Translations under genes and position numbers: made by a program | In this document: piece after piece, positions 1-18,009 of the stretch | How positions within the stretch are numbered: position 1 is the stretch's first letter | How the letters are laid out: each line of letters opens with the position of its first letter | Notes under the pieces: generated by a model | Database searches by the model: none | Seen by the model: the letters and a program-made list of their open reading frames with translations, nothing else | Told to the model about the DNA's origin: nothing | Source: Syncephalis fuscata | Lineage: Eukaryota; Zoopagomycota; Zoopagomycetes; Zoopagales; Piptocephalidaceae | DNA length: 64,000 nt | Reading direction: 5' to 3' | NCBI GenBank assembly: GCA_025786725.1 | Contig: JAHLTZ010000011.1 | Location: 434,001-498,000, forward strand

Positions 1-1668
1 TGAAGCAGACAACGGACCATGACTACCATTATTTTCAATGATAGCTGCAATGGCAGCTGGTCGGTGCTTTTGATCCATTGACATGACATGTCGATGCAAC
101 GAATCTGAATCTGCTGGACCCATTTCATGTCCTGTTGAATGATGTGGGTGATATGGGTAATGATGTGGATGATGTTGGCCATGGTGGTGTGCATGTTGCG
201 GTGAATGATGGTACGGATGCTGATACCGGTGGCCAATGGCTGACATGGGACGAGTCATTACTGAAGGCGCGTAGTCGAATGAACGACGTGGCTCACGAGA
301 CCGATGCATGTTTGCATTAGCCATACCCATCGAAGAGGTGTAATAGGATGAGTAGCCTGAGTCTAGGCTGACACGACGAAGACTACTTGGCGATAGTGGT
401 CGATGGCCAGGTATATCGCGTAGTGTATCATCTGGTGACGATGAAGTCGATGTCATCATCATCATATCGAATGACGTGCCATTATTGACGCCGCTCACTG
501 GTGGAGAGATTGGCTCGGGCGATTGAGAGTCACGTCCAGGTCGCATGCTATGCTTTTCACGCATATGTTTGGCATAGTCACCTCGCCGCTTAAAACGAAC
601 GCCACACATCTAACAGTGCATTAAAAGCCTATTAGTACGCATATAGTCTAGTTAAATAGCCATTATTCAAACCTACCTTGCAGCAATATGGATGCCAGTC
701 TAAATGGCCTCGTAAATGCATTTCAGCACCATAGGCACCAGTCAAACTAGTAAAGGTACAATTGACCCAGCGACAAGTGAATGCATGCCACGGCGTGGTC
801 GAGGTGTAAGATGTACAGACAGTATATGCTGCCAAATGGCATGTCCATCTGTAAATACTTTACCATCATCGCTATTACTATGTTATTGGCGTTAGTGCCG
901 GCATTATTGGATGTCGCATCGCTCGAGCTTGAATCGGATCTATTGGAATTGGACTGAAACCGAGCTGCATCACTCATAGGTGCCAACGAACATCCGTGCC
1001 ATCTACACCAGAATGGACCTTCTTTTGTGGCATCCCACGAGGTAGGCGGGTAGCTAGACATGGATGTTTGTTTGGTGCCCCACTCGGTGTCTCAGCGGTC
1101 GTTGTCGTGTGATGGCTCACACTGTGGCTGTGATCTAGTGCAGGTACACCATTTGCTGGATGAGCATGATTCGATACATTGTGTACTAATGGTACAGTGC
1201 CACGACGCGTCGGTGGGTGCATATGTGGAGAAGTTACCATATTGACTGATGGATGACTTATAGTAATCTTGTTATTGCTATGATTATTGTTGTTGGATGA
1301 CGTATTAGCATCATTATCGGACATTGATCTTGTACCTGAATCGACATCGGGTGAGGTACAGAAATTGCCAGTCATTGATGGCAAGCAATTGCCAAATTCC
1401 TCAGCCGTCGATGTTAAAGGTGTTCTCGGGAAGTGTTGGCCGACATCGAGGACGACAAAGGCCTAGTAGTGGGTGAAGGCGATGATAGCGGATCAAAATG
1501 AGTTGTATTCGAAGGCGGATTCGTCATATGCATCGTAACATCGGCGTGACTAGGTGGCGTCACTGCAATGGGCGAAGGGTGATGATAGATGGGCTGAGCG
1601 GTAGAACACATGGACAAACACTGTCGGATATGGGCCAGTTGAGCCGACTCAAATGTAGAACGAAGCAA
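1..1668 (-). CDS. C2H2 zinc-finger protein, partial (3' end beyond left edge)
   Basis: Minus-strand gene whose C-terminal part runs off the window at base 1. Two zinc-binding blocks are visible. One is a CRWxxC type near 700-1010. The other is a classical finger, CX2C-X12-HX4-H, split by a 67-nt intron (610-676, GTAGGT donor, TTAG acceptor) and completed at 609-540 by GVRFKRRGDYAKHMREKH. The rest is low-complexity: Ser/Asn/Thr-rich upstream, and His/Pro/Tyr-rich (about 500-60) downstream. This fits a nuclear DNA-binding regulator; the target is unknown. The reading frame changes near 1440, 1095-975 and about 850-900. Some changes may be introns, but two intervals are too short for the introns seen elsewhere here, so indels are possible. 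The true start is undetermined; 1668 is only the limit of the clearly coding, Pro/Ser-rich N-terminal stretch. Confidence 0.65.
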
Positions 1669-2286
1669 GTAGCGGCGGCAATAATGTTGATTATAATGAA
1701 GTGTGTGACTGCGGTCAAACTATTATACGAAAGATCAGTAATGCAATAAATACCAAAAGTAGCCCAAAAGAGTAGTGAAGCAAGCAATGCAAAGGCAAAT
1801 AAAAAAAGCGTAGAAAGTAACGTTAGTCCACTGCGTGAGCGATGCGCGTATCTGTGTTCAAAGATAAATAAAGTGGAGTAATCCTGAAAGTAAAGATAGT
1901 GAGTGAGTGAGTGAGGTAAAGAGACGAGTAAATAAGGCCAATCGTAGTGTAGATAATGGCCGAGTATAATTTATCAATAGCAATATAAATCGCGGTAAAA
2001 AAAACTACCGAGCAAGCAAACAATAACTAGAACGAAAGCGTACGAAAGAGCGAAGAGGAAGAGATGGATAGACTAAGGAACAGCAAGGAGTGACAAGTAA
2101 CGAGAATAAAGAATGACACACAGCATATGTGAAATGCATATGGCATGAGCAAAGGCGACGGCCAGGATGCAAACTAGAAACACAGTTCATACAAATCTCG
2201 TTCTGGGTGTTACCCCGTCACCAGTTATTGTCAGACATGCATGCACGTATACACACACGCCCGCCCATATAAAAACATATCTACTG

Positions 2287-2345
2287 TAGAGAGAGAGAGA
2301 AAATGGAAGAAATAGATAGATAGATAGATAGATAAGTAGATAGAC
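2287..2345. repeat. (GA)n and (GATA)n microsatellites
   Basis: A GA run (about 2288-2300) is followed by about six GATA repeats (2312-2340) and a second GA-rich patch. They explain the Ser/Leu/Ile-rich reading frames found antisense here, which are not genes. Confidence 0.9.
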
Positions 2346-5300
2346 AGAAGAGAGAGAGAACAGACAAGTATTATATGCATATATAATGTGCATATTTCAT
2401 AACGCCAACCATCCCTTTGAAATAGAAAGGTTGTACGCCCATCCCCATACAAACACAAGTGCTTGAACGGCAACGGTGGTCGCGCGTTAAGGGTAGTGAC
2501 ATAATTCATAAAGGATGGAAAATAGCCATAGCGGCAAGCAAAGGCCAAATTCGCCTTGAATTGGCAAATCAGATCACATTCAGTGCATATAAGCTGGTGT
2601 GTTGTTAACGTGTGTGCGTATATAGAAAGAGTGATAAAAAAGCAAAGTGTATTACAGAATAGGTGCGACTAAAACGATCTTTTACAAATAGAACATCGAA
2701 TTTGTTGCTAAAAGCAGCGCTGACCGATAAACTAACCAACACTCACACACTAATAATGACTATTCGCTTCACAATAAAGATAACATCGATAGAATAGTGG
2801 TACATGGATATGGTATGTACTATCTCGATATCCTGCTAATCGAAAAACCATCACCAGTTTCACATTTCATTGTAACTTACCACTAATAAATAGTTTGGGA
2901 TGAACGAGGTGACTAATCTTTTTACGTGATATGAATGATGATATGACGGAAATGTGAATAATGTTGTTGCAATCGATAGATCTGTGTGTTGTTGTTGTCG
3001 TTGTTGTTAATGAAGGATTGGAGCACAAGGTGTTAATCGATTGAGTGAGCGATTGAAGGTTGCGCTAAACGTAAAATGTTGGCAATAAAGATTAATAAAT
3101 AATCGTATGGTGTTGCTAATGACGTGCAGATGTATTTTAAATGAAAGATGGGGTAGAATATAGAAAAGGATTGAAACGAACTATAGATCATAGGCGTGTG
3201 TGTCCATCATCTATTTCAGTGGTAGAATCTGCCTATGGGCAAATACAAGGCTATCGTACTCGCCTATAATACACAGTATCAATATAGCCAAAGGGGAAAA
3301 CGCTAAAAAAGGCATCAACAAAGGAGTTTTCGATAATTCTAGCAAGTTGCGTGCATGAATTGGTTGGCAGACAAACTCCGAGGTCCAAGGAAAGAAAAAA
3401 GACCGATGGTCAATGAAGATAGTGATGATGTCGTGTGCGAATAACTACAAACAGGGGGAAATGTTATCGCGATCCTTCTCCACATTATTATAAATTTTAA
3501 CGAAGATGCGATTGATGATTAGAAGAAACATTGTCGGTAATGTAAAACATATCAACAAATGTAATATAACTTTCTGCACCATTAATACAGTGTGACATGG
3601 AGGGATGGTGATTATGAGTGGTGGAAACAGATTTTTAGCCAAGTTTACTTACACAGCTCACCCATCCTTGAACATTTTTAAATTTTTTAAACTGTAGAGC
3701 AAGGGAAGCAATGGTTCTTAAGGCGTAAAAAAATTCCAAATTTGGGATTAATTAAAAGTCGCAGTATAGGGTTCAAGCCATTAGAGATGGGAATAATAAA
3801 CGATATTATAATGTACAATCCACTAATGGACAAGCAGGAACAATCAGATACAGCTGATTTGTCATAATATCATCGGGTTTACAATATGAGTTCTTAAAAT
3901 CTCATATTCAGCTGTGCCGTTTACTATACCAGCAAGGTATGATTTAAACACAGTATTTGAGAATAAGTATTTTGATAAGCATTGCGCTCTTCTAAAGAGG
4001 AATGAGCTGAAACGATGCACAAATATGCACAAATGGCATTGCTTCGAAGGGAATCACAACATACAAACAATACTTACAAATAAATAGCTACGTTATTAGT
4101 TCAGATAAATAATGAATAATTTCAATCAATATACTAAAACTGCCGCGCCTTAATTATAGGCAACACGTTAAATAAGAAAAGCTTAGGAAAAGCAATAATG
4201 GGGAAAGAGATGCCGATAGACGAAAATTTTAAACGTTTGAGTTGCACCAGCTAGAAGAAAGGCTGACGCGACATAGGCCAAGGCCTACGAGCCAAGAAAG
4301 AGAATAATGCTATCACGGGTCACACTGTAAACCGGATTAACTGCAGATCGGTTGTTCACGCCTGTGGCAGCCATTGGAGACAAGTAATTTCAAATAGATA
4401 TAGAACAATATATTCATTTCATAGTAATGCATTTCTGTCCATTCTTGTGGCATTTGTACGAATTGTACAACCGTAATGATATGGCTTTAGTCGTTTTACA
4501 TAAAAAGTACCTCACCGGTATAATATCATGGTGAGCTTGTGTACAGACACATGCATAGGACATCCAAGGCATTGTAACCGTAAACGCCTCACGCTATCAT
4601 AGCAAAGAGAAAAGATGAAAAATAAATAGAGAGAAATCGAGAGAACGATAATTATGGCAATCCATCATAATAGTGTGCTAATGTACAATAATAATATTAA
4701 TAAATATTACTATTAGCACTATTAATAACAACAACGATTAAATTATTAAGGTTAAGTCTTCCTGCTAAATACACTGCCGATGTCCAATTATCATAGGATA
4801 GTTGTATGACTATGTACGACTTAAGCAAAAAAAGAAATCGTCTATTGCACGCCAAGTATCATACCGACTTACCTTTACGTAATAAATGTAAACAGCTGCT
4901 CTTTACAAATATATTCGTGGCTGTGCGTCGTAATATCGTATATTTGCGAATAAAAAACGAGCGGGAAAGATAGAAGAGAATTGGCAATAAATACCACAAA
5001 TGCGTAAATTGGTTAAATTGGTTGGTTGGCGTAGCTTAAAGAATAAGCACTAAACTTGTCTTTGCTTATAGACCTTGCTAGTAAATGTAGACAAAATAAA
5101 GAGTAAAGAATGTTTGGAAACAAACGATAAAAGAAATATCTAGTAGACAAAACAATAAGCGGGTACTACTAGTAGCTAATTATTAGCGGAACAATTAAAC
5201 GCAACTATAATAAATAGAAAGAACGGATGTGGTCAAGCACTGATAAACAGCAATACACTATGCGCTGACGGAGTTGCTATGGTTTAGAAATTTGAAACGA

Positions 5301-5969
5301 AAGCGAAATGGCAAGTAGACGCCACAAAATTATAAGTGGTGCTGGACAGATTAACGAACGTCGTTAGCGTAGTAAGATAAGTGGCAGAGTAAGGTCGTTG
5401 AGGTGACGGGATTGGACAGAGAGTCGTATAAAAGTAATGGGTAACGGTTAGAGAACGTAATTAGAATTCAATCAGTAAAGTGGCGTAATAAGGTAAAGTA
5501 AAAAAGGTAGAGTAAGTTGCTGTTGGTATGAAGAAGCAATAAAAAGACGTGGTCCCGATAATTAGTTATTAATGGAAAGAAGCATGCTATATTGCAGTCG
5601 CGCAAGGGCCAAGGACACACACACACACTTACAACGCTCACGCTCACCTATAAAACATACACACTGACACACTGACACAGACAGACAACAACTGCGCCGT
5701 GGTGAAGGCGAGGGAATACAGGATGGAAATAGACGACGATGGTAGTAATGGCAGTGGAAACAAGTGAGGCGAGCAAAGCGGGGTAGGTCATTACTGGGCT
5801 GCTATAGCAGTAATTGGATGGCACGTGTGGAAATAGACATGCGTATTTGCTTGTTGGTCAGTAATAACAGGTTGCTCGCCTAGGGCTAATATGGCGATAG
5901 CGGTAACAATAACAACACAGTAGCAGTAATAAAATTAGCAATGATGGCCTACTGTTCTATTAATTACCA

Positions 5970-6330
5970 TTAACACAAGCTGTATTTGGGTCGTCGACTA
6001 TGCTCAGCAGCATTTCTCAAATGGTCGGGGTCGCCTTTTTTGGCTTCAATGATGTCAGCGTGCAAGTAGAACGAACGTCCATCGAACACTTTCCTCGTAA
6101 GCATGCGCTTTACAAAATACTCATGCTCGTACATACCGGAACCACGTGAACCAAAGTATATGACGGGATTACATGGACATGAATAAAACCAGTTTATTTA
6201 CATTGTTATTAGCACCGTTATCCAGTAATGGCGGCGAGTTTCATAAACGAGACTGACCATAAACATAGAGAGCAACGGCGCCAAAACCAATGCTGGCCGC
6301 GACTTTCTTCCAGCTCGGCTTTACCTATCG
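5970..6330 (-). other. Coding-like fragments, unrecognised
   Basis: Two minus-strand stretches read like protein but lack a clear start. From 6200 to 5970 a frame of about 74 codons is open, contains GSRGSGMYEHEYF and a charged tail ending ...RRPKYSLC, and stops at 5970. Just upstream, a frame starting after a TAG acceptor near 6320 gives KPSWKKVAASIGFGAV plus a short hydrophobic segment and stops at 6241, like the tail of a small membrane protein. They could be last exons of two small genes or remnants of one. I do not recognise either. Base composition (more GC than the flanks) is the main reason for listing them. Confidence 0.25.
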
Positions 6331-8134
6331 ATGGTCGCACACCGTGCACATGTACATTGCTCGATTAGTGTTTGAACTACGCGTGGTAGTGCCCCTATTC
6401 GGTCGACAACTATGCTGGTCTCCTTTTCGCTGTGCTCTAGGCTGTCGAATGTCGTTATTTGACGGCCTGACTATCTTTCGAGGGAAGCTTGTGTGCCACA
6501 TGCTATACTCTAGCATTGGTCGGTAAACCTACATTGCTCGTGGTATAGCCGGCAATTGAAATGAACTATTCAGTCCACAGCATGCCTTTTTAATACAGCA
6601 CAAAGGCGAACACACCAAAGTTACCGTTTTTGGTCGAGGTAATTTAGTAGAACCGTGTTGGTAAACATGACATTTCGCCAGTAGCATTCTAGTGAGTCGA
6701 TGACTGTATAACTAAGAAAAGGGGCTAGTGCTTGAATCAATCAGTTGTTGTTCAAAACGAAAAACTGGAAAGGTGGCCTAGGTAGAAATTGTTTCATAAT
6801 CGCGTTAGACCAGCGAGTGACTACTCATATACAAGGATCATTGTTAAATTAATTGGCATTGACTGTTTTTTGGATGATAAACCGATACAATCATACGAGC
6901 CCAATTGTATTCTGCTTCATGTCAAAACTAGCTACAAGGATTCAGCTAAAATTACCATGTTGCACTGTAACATTGTACCACTTGCCGTTAGAAAGTAGAA
7001 GCCATCCGAAACAATCTACTATGCTATGGCAATACACAAAAGCATGTAGACCCATCACGAAATTAGTGTCTATTACAGTGTTTGGATAAGTTGTACAATA
7101 GATCACGATATAACTATCAGTCAAACTTTATACTAGAAATCTGGACCGCTATCAATAAATAGGTAATTTCTGCATACAGTTCTACAGTAGTTACACATAG
7201 TGTTAATGTTTTCTACTTTTACATAGAAATGGTTACTTCTACTATTGTCATAATTTATAGTTTAATCAATCCAGTTGTATTAATTAAAATTGTTATTTTT
7301 GCTGTTGTTTTTTGCAAAAATTAGTATAATATATTAGTAATAGCTGATACAGTAGTGACATGTTGTTTTTTTAAATATATTAATACCAGCCGTCTATTTA
7401 GTTAGTTATCTTATTTGTTTCCATTAGTAATATTACACCAACAAGCGTATACTGTGCACTATTTCATTTTTAATTTTTTAGAAATATAAAAATTTACTAT
7501 TAATTAATTGATTTAAATAAAATGAATCAATTCTATAAAGCGTGGTGTATTATTCAACATTCCTATTGTATAATGATACTAACATATACTGTATACATCA
7601 TATTCTTTATAAACTTTAATTTACTTTATTCATTTCTATCATGGTGCTATATACATATTACAACTACAACACAGCAATTTATATACTTGCTATAGCATAT
7701 TCATTACAGTATATATTATTCGATCCTTTAGTAGCTACATTCTACTCGAAACTGTTGTCATTTTTAATACTAGCTATACTACTTGCAAGATTTAGCCTAT
7801 TTCGCTCTTTTCACTTATTGAGCTATATGTAATATAACTCATTACTGTCATTTCTACACTCTCCATATATATTCATTATGATATACTAAACTATACTCTT
7901 TAAAACTATTCTATTCAAGACTGTTGTCTGTTTGGTTCTAGCTGTACTGGTTGTAAAACTCGACTTATTTTGCTCGTGTATATACGCACACCATCATTAA
8001 TTTTTGATATTGTTTTTTGAGCGTGATTTTTTTAAATCGGAGTCGCCCTTTTCTTCTTTTCTTTATTGAATCATGACGACTCAAGATATATCGTCACTGC
8101 CGTCTGCTGGCAATTTTTTAGCCAGTCAGATACT

Positions 8135-11565
<3,431 letters not shown>

Positions 11566-11665
11566 ATCTTTTTATTCACACACACACACCACACAAATAA
11601 ACATCTTTTTGGTGAATAAAAGTGTAGACAAGTAGTAGTTAATTAATGTTATAGATTATAATAGA

Positions 11666-14600
11666 TTAGTCCTTTTTATCCTTGGGTTTTATAATCATTA
11701 CTGGTTCGTCGTCGTCGTCTTCTTCTTCGTCTTGCTCTTCTACAGATGTGACTTCTTCGGTTGTATCAACTTCTAATGTTATCGTTGTACTTGTCTGTTG
11801 TTCCTCTTTTCCTCTTCTGTTGTAATATTAATTGATTCATTCACCGTAGTAGTTGTGGTTGTAGTAGTTAGTTGTTATTATTGAACTAGTCTCCAACGTT
11901 GTAGTATCTGCCGTTGGTGATAATGAAGGTACTACTGATGGAAATAGTTCTTTCAAATTTGGATACCAACGATCAATACGAGCCATGTTGATTGCCATAA
12001 TTCTTGTTGAATAGTCATTTTACTTCTTCATCTCTTTCTACTACAACAGAAGGTGGTGCTACACTACTAAATAGTTCAAGGGCATGCATCACCATTAACA
12101 TGTTCTTGATTTGTTCACCTACAGCCTCAATCTATATACAATATAATTAGTATATTGATTCAATTATAACATACGACAACTTACACTTTGTGCATCACCA
12201 TCAGGTAACATGTAGGTTTCTGTGGCATCAAGTACACGGGTCCAACGGGTAATCACCGCATCTGATTGGTGAATATGCTGTAGATGATGTAGATAATATT
12301 TGCATAAAATCATATAGACTCGAAGGCGTACATCACTTAAATCACGTCCTGTTAATAATAACGTATCATCATCATTATTGTTGTTATTATCAGTTAATAT
12401 TGGACGATCAATTAGACGGGCATGCATTGGAAATAGTACACGATCAAGACATAATAATGGATCAATAGTAATGCCTGATGAGTAGATTAAACGATCAATA
12501 GAACCTAGTGCTTTAAATCGTACTTCACGTATTGGATGGATACAAAGACGTGCCAATCCATTTAATAATGGACACCATGTATTAAGACAATCTATAATCC
12601 ATTAATAACAGATTAATAACATATAATAGTATATAACATATAATAGTATATAATATAATAGTATATATAAATACTTACTTTCACGTAAATCATCTGATTG
12701 CATTGACAATTCATTGGCTTTGTTTGATAGTTGGAAAAGGCGTTCAACGACTTGTAAAGCACGTTCAGTGGCCAATGATCTACTTTATAATATTAATATT
12801 AATAATTAGTATATATATATATATATATATTATATTATATATTATATTACATATTACTTACTTTTTACCACTATTGGGTGGTGATTGTGTAGGTAATGTT
12901 GCTGAATTAGGACTAGATTGAACATCGTTATTCTTATTAGTTGGCGGTGATCGAATACGTAATGAAGCCAATTTAGACTTGGTTGAGTAGTTGTTGGTGA
13001 TGTAGTCTCTGATACTTCATCAACACTACCAAGTCCCATACTGGTTAATAGTTCAATACCAAATCCAAATCCAGTAAGATTATTTGTATGTTCTACTGCA
13101 GCATCAATTAGAGTAGTAATAAATGGTATAGCTGTGTCAACGCGCATGCATCGAACAATTAGACTGGCCAATCCATCCTGTTGTTCTCGTACTTGACTAT
13201 AACGATATAGTTAATATTAATACAGCTATACTATGTGTATTACTACAACTTACATAATACTAGAAAGACGGACTGTAATTAATGCTTTCATACATGAAGC
13301 CACTGATGTTGATGTCTCTACATCAAAGTAATCAGCCGGTAGTTGCACAACCCATTGAAGTGCCTTTAATCCACGAGTAAATAGTTCAATCTATAATTAA
13401 ACATGTAAATTGGACAATTACACTGATCTATAATCATAATAACTATACCTGATCCTCTGGAATCGATTGACATAACTGGAATAGATGAAATACTGCTCGT
13501 TGTACCATAAATGGATGGTATCGACTTGGATGTTCTAGAATGCCCTCAAGTCGTTTAATATAATAATTCCTAATGAATATTAGTTTATAGTCATTATTAA
13601 ATAAAATACAATAATTACCATAACATTAATAGATGGGCTGGATGTTGAATACCCATTTGTACGGCTAATTCAAGGGCAAATACCGCCAGTGGATCATATT
13701 CTGGACGGGTGGATTGTTTCGCTTATTATTATTATTATTATTGCTATTGCCACTACGACTATTGGCAGGTGATGTAGACCCGGCAGCTGCAGCTAATACA
13801 TTTGCCGGAGTCTGCCATGTTAATAAATGTACGACCCAATGACGAATAGATACGGCATCTTCCAATCTAGATATAATACATATATATATATATTGTTATT
13901 AATCGTGTTATATAAATGTTAAAGGTATTACGTACAATTGACCAGAGAAAGACTATTTAGTGGACATTGAGCAAAGCATTGTAGAGTATTTAAAGCCGCT
14001 GATATTTCTTCGGGCATTACTGGATCAGCCTCTGGATCATAGGTGGGCATAAGATAGTTTGATAATGCTGAAAAGATTGAACTTTCTCGCCCATTGGCTA
14101 AAGAAGCCGGATCCTCAATCTTAAATGGTAATGACTGCCATTCACCTGTAATAGAATCCTCATAAACAGTAAGTGATTCAGGAAGACAGGCAGCTCTAAA
14201 AGCGGTCATTACTACATCAAGTACCTAGATAGAAATACATATATCGTATATCCATTAATACTCTATATTGTTATCAATAGTCTATTGAATAACTTACCGT
14301 CATCCATCCATCATCTCTTAATCGATTACCGTGTTGTGATACAAGACGGAAGAAATGTACAGTAATTAATTGAGCCTTGTAATCACGACCAAATCTAATT
14401 GAAAGTGCAGTTACAGGCACTACTTGCTCAGTACGTGTTGTTTTATTCTCTGTATTTGCTTCATCGTTGGTACTTTCTGTTACACAGATACCACGTCGAC
14501 GTATACTGCTACTCATGTCGGCTGAGAGTCCATCGACTAGTCCTGTGCCGCCAGCAAGCATGGGCAATATTGTATCGAATACATCAGACATGTCAAATAT

Positions 14601-17600
14601 AGACGACAATTCTGCACATAATCGGATGCCATCAAGGGCAAGTTCAAGTACTGCATCAGTATTGGCTCGTTCAAGTGCTATTATTAGTATAACAATAGAT
14701 TAGTCTAAATGGTCTATTAATAGTCTATTATAGTCACTTACCACTACCAAATAGTGTCAAAAAAGTACGTCCAAATTCTTTAAATAGAATGCGATCATAT
14801 CGTCCATCCATACACATAACGAGCTCCTCTATATTAATTAATGATATAATTGTTAGTATATAATCAATGATAGTTATATGATACTTACCTCGTTCAGGAG
14901 CATTGTGTACCATTTCTTTCCAAGCATACATAAATCCTAGTTGACCTTCATGTTCCTCGGGCATTAAAATTTCATCATCACGTATAACGTTATAGATATT
15001 TGTCTATAGTAATTGTATATTATAATTAGTAAACAAATAGCAATTGTTATATTAATAATGGTTAATTACCAGAAATTCAATATCAAAATCTTTGTCACCA
15101 TTAACACCACGTAAATTCCTCATATAATCTTCAATTTTCATTCGATACTATAATATTAATATTATTAATATTATTATAATATATATTTATATGTATATTT
15201 ATACGTACTTTCACCTGAGGACTATGTAAATCAGTGTTTAACAAGATAATTGAAAAGGCTAGCACATAGGTTGCCTCTTGAGTCGCCAAATATTCTAATA
15301 ATAGTCGTTAATATTAGTATTTATGAAATTAGACTACAGCCATTATAATAACAATAATAATATACTTACCAGGATTTAATTCAAAGTAAACACGTGAAAA
15401 TGTCTCAACAATGCGATCAATTTGTTGAGATTCACCAGGAAGTCTAAAACTTTCTAACAAAAGCCGTAATGCTTCATCAATTCGTTTCTATTTATTATAA
15501 TCAGTTAATTTACGTAATTTCATTATTGATAAATTCCACTTACACCTCGGAAATCAAATTGCCGCATAAATGCTTCAAGTGTTCCTTGGCTTTTTTGATT
15601 AGCAAGAAATTCGCCCAATTTTGTTTTATTCACATCCGGTGTTGTTTGGAAGAAATGAGCCAGTGCTTTTTCTTGTTCAACTGTTTCACCAAAGGCTGGA
15701 ATAATGCCATGTTCTATCATAGATGTACGTATTTAATAAATAGTTTATATTCTATTATATTCTATTGCTATTACCTTGTAGAAAACGGACACCTTCTTTC
15801 GGTGAATGATTAAATCGACTGGTTGCATCGTGTAATAGTCGCTTCTTGGCCTTTAATGCTTCAAGTCCGTAACACTGGGCAATGCTAAAGTGGTCGAATC
15901 GTGTGGCATTTGTCATCGACATTCTGAGTGGCACGGACTACCATCGTCTCCATAAGCTGTATAAGAACACGTTGGCACTGTCTGCCAGTTGTACCCTCGC
16001 ACACCGTACATAGATAGGCAAGTAATGCATCAACCATATTGCGTCGACTCAGCTGGCAGTCATAATTTAGCCATAGAGTAGGAGCTAGTGCCTCCAAATT
16101 GGATACTCGAACCAACGTATCAAGTAACCGTAGTCGATACTCTGTCGTAGAGAAATGACGAGTAGCTCTAACGAGTAGTTCTGCATCTGATAATTTTAAT
16201 CGACGTAGCAGTAGATCGACCAGCAATTCAAATTGACGAGTAACATAAGGTCTTAGCGTATCAAATACTGCAACAATCACTTTGAATACAACATTTAGCA
16301 GTAGTATTTTCTCCGTATGAATTAGCTATAATTATGGATTAATATAATGCCAAATGTTCAACGATACTACTCTTACTTGGAAGGTGTATGCCAACAGATC
16401 GTCGACGATTAAACGACGAAGACTGCCAAAATGACCCAAACTGCTACCGCCTGTTTCAATGGCGGCAAGTAGAATATTTAGTGCAGTCATACGAATAGTA
16501 TCGGTATATCGTAGATTATGTGGGTCACATAGAGAAATAAGAACACGAAGTAATTCATGCAGTGATGCTGGTCCATAAGGTAGCATAGCTTGTACGGTGC
16601 CTATATCATTGCAAGTATTAGAGCTAAATGTATATATCTATTCAAATGCTTACTGGGACTAGTAGGAATGGGGCTTGGTTGACGAATAGCTGCTGTATCT
16701 GCCGTTAATAGTTCTCCCTTTGATTTGTCACTGTTGGGAGGTTCATTTATTGTATCTTGACTTGTTTGCGTGTCAGGTGCTTTAACAGATAAATCAGCAT
16801 GTACTGTAACGTGTACTTCAGGATCAGCGATTGATATAGATTTGCTTGATGCTTGTTCCTCTAAATCTCGTAGACTAGTAACTGGTTAATTCTGCTTTGT
16901 TATCCATGCTACTGTATCTATTACCTTGAAAACAATACTCTTACAAATGTAGTCATACAATTCTCGGACATTCTTCGTATACTCTCTAATTATACAGACT
17001 ATAAATAATGGCCACTTATGTTGTATCTATATTCTTACCATCCAATCGCATTTGACAGCACAGACTAAGTCCAATTTCCAATAGTTCACATACACCCACG
17101 TCATCCATTAATCGACCACATGGTGAGACTGTCACTGCTTGTATGGCCAATAGCATACGTACAAGAATAAGATGATCAGCTGATGATTCTGATACAGAAT
17201 CACGACATTTAGCCATAGAAGCAGTAAAGCCGCGTAGTGCTTCAGGTACACCTGACGTTGTTTCCCCTAATAGAAATAGTAACGGTGTCGTATAGATTAG
17301 ACAAAAATATATGTATATAGATGCATATAACCTACGAATAATACCGTAGACAAAAAACTTCTCCAAACTATGAAGGGCGGTACTACGTACCACTATGCTG
17401 CTGCTTGCAGAGCGAACAACTGTTAGAAATGGGGATACAATTTCGGCTGCACTCAAGTCTTTAAAATCTGTCGAATGATTGTTAGTAACAAAAATGGCTA
17501 TTTGTGGTGTTAATAACATATTATAATATTTACCTTCTTGACGTTCGGTCAATTTGACTCGAAGTGCTTCGAAATGAGCCCACATAGTGCCCTGTAGCCC

Positions 17601-18009
17601 ATTATACGTAAGTAATTCGTCTTGGCACTGAATAGTAGAGTACTACATCACCACGTAGCTCGGAAGCACTCGAGGCGCCGCCTGACATTGATCTGGGCGG
17701 AGTAGGCCATGGAAACCCTTCAATACGTAGGCCCACTTCTTTACCAAGACGTCCTTCAAACGCCACTGGTTCTGCTGTAGTAAAGGCCGTTGCGGTTGAG
17801 CGATCTTGTCGTAAGAGCGACTGAATACTCGTCACCTCAGAGATCACTAGTTCAGCTGCGTCCATCTCCGTATAGACGCAGAACTGCGACGGAGACGACG
17901 CCATCGGACCCGTTGACTGGTGATGACGATGAGAACGTGGCTGATAGTTGGTTAGCAAGCGTTGCGGGTTTAATGAAGTACGACGCCGACTCGTAACCGG
18001 TGATTGCAT
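11666..18009 (-). CDS. ARF guanine-nucleotide exchange factor, Gea/GBF1 type (Sec7 domain)
   Basis: Large multi-exon gene for a Golgi ARF exchange factor that loads GTP on ARF GTPases for COPI vesicle formation. It starts with ATG at 18009 and stops at 11666. The N-terminus has the DCB-type segment (VISEVTSIQSLLR) and, downstream, the HUS-like region with RSTALHSLEKFFVYGII (about 17400-17335). The Sec7 domain lies at about 15790-15200. It contains GIIPAFGETVEQ, LGEFLANQKSQGTLEAFMRQ and FRLPGESQQIDRIVE at about 15455-15409, whose GE carries the catalytic glutamate finger. Helical repeats follow, then a Thr-rich and acidic tail ending in KPKDKKD. Coding capacity of roughly 1600 residues suits GBF1/Gea1/2. 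There are about sixteen short introns. The frame is broken near 17630 and twice in the acidic tail (about 11865 and 11810). The last break is cured by one extra A in a homopolymer, so indel errors are likely. The 3' end converges with MCM6, only about 100 bp away. Confidence 0.85.

Larger units (their letters stand above)
1788..8134. other. Gene-poor 6.3 kb stretch
   Basis: No convincing complete gene. The part next to the zinc-finger gene (1800-3650) is purine-rich with simple repeats and could be a long 5' leader and promoter for it. On the minus strand a GTAAGT donor near 3650 could belong to an upstream non-coding exon. The middle is AT-rich with no long reading frame. A coding-like strip at 5970-6330 (-) is listed separately. 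At 7200-8000 the sequence is very T-rich with a diverged ~60-bp direct repeat (about 7747-7810 and 7917-7980). Confidence 0.5.

Noticed and set aside
2187-2548. Minus-strand frames rich in Ser/Leu/Ile
   Set aside because: They are translations of the GATA/GA microsatellites.
7641-7832. 63-codon hydrophobic frame
   Set aside because: Tyr/Ile/Leu-rich translation of AT-rich DNA, with no start context or family features.
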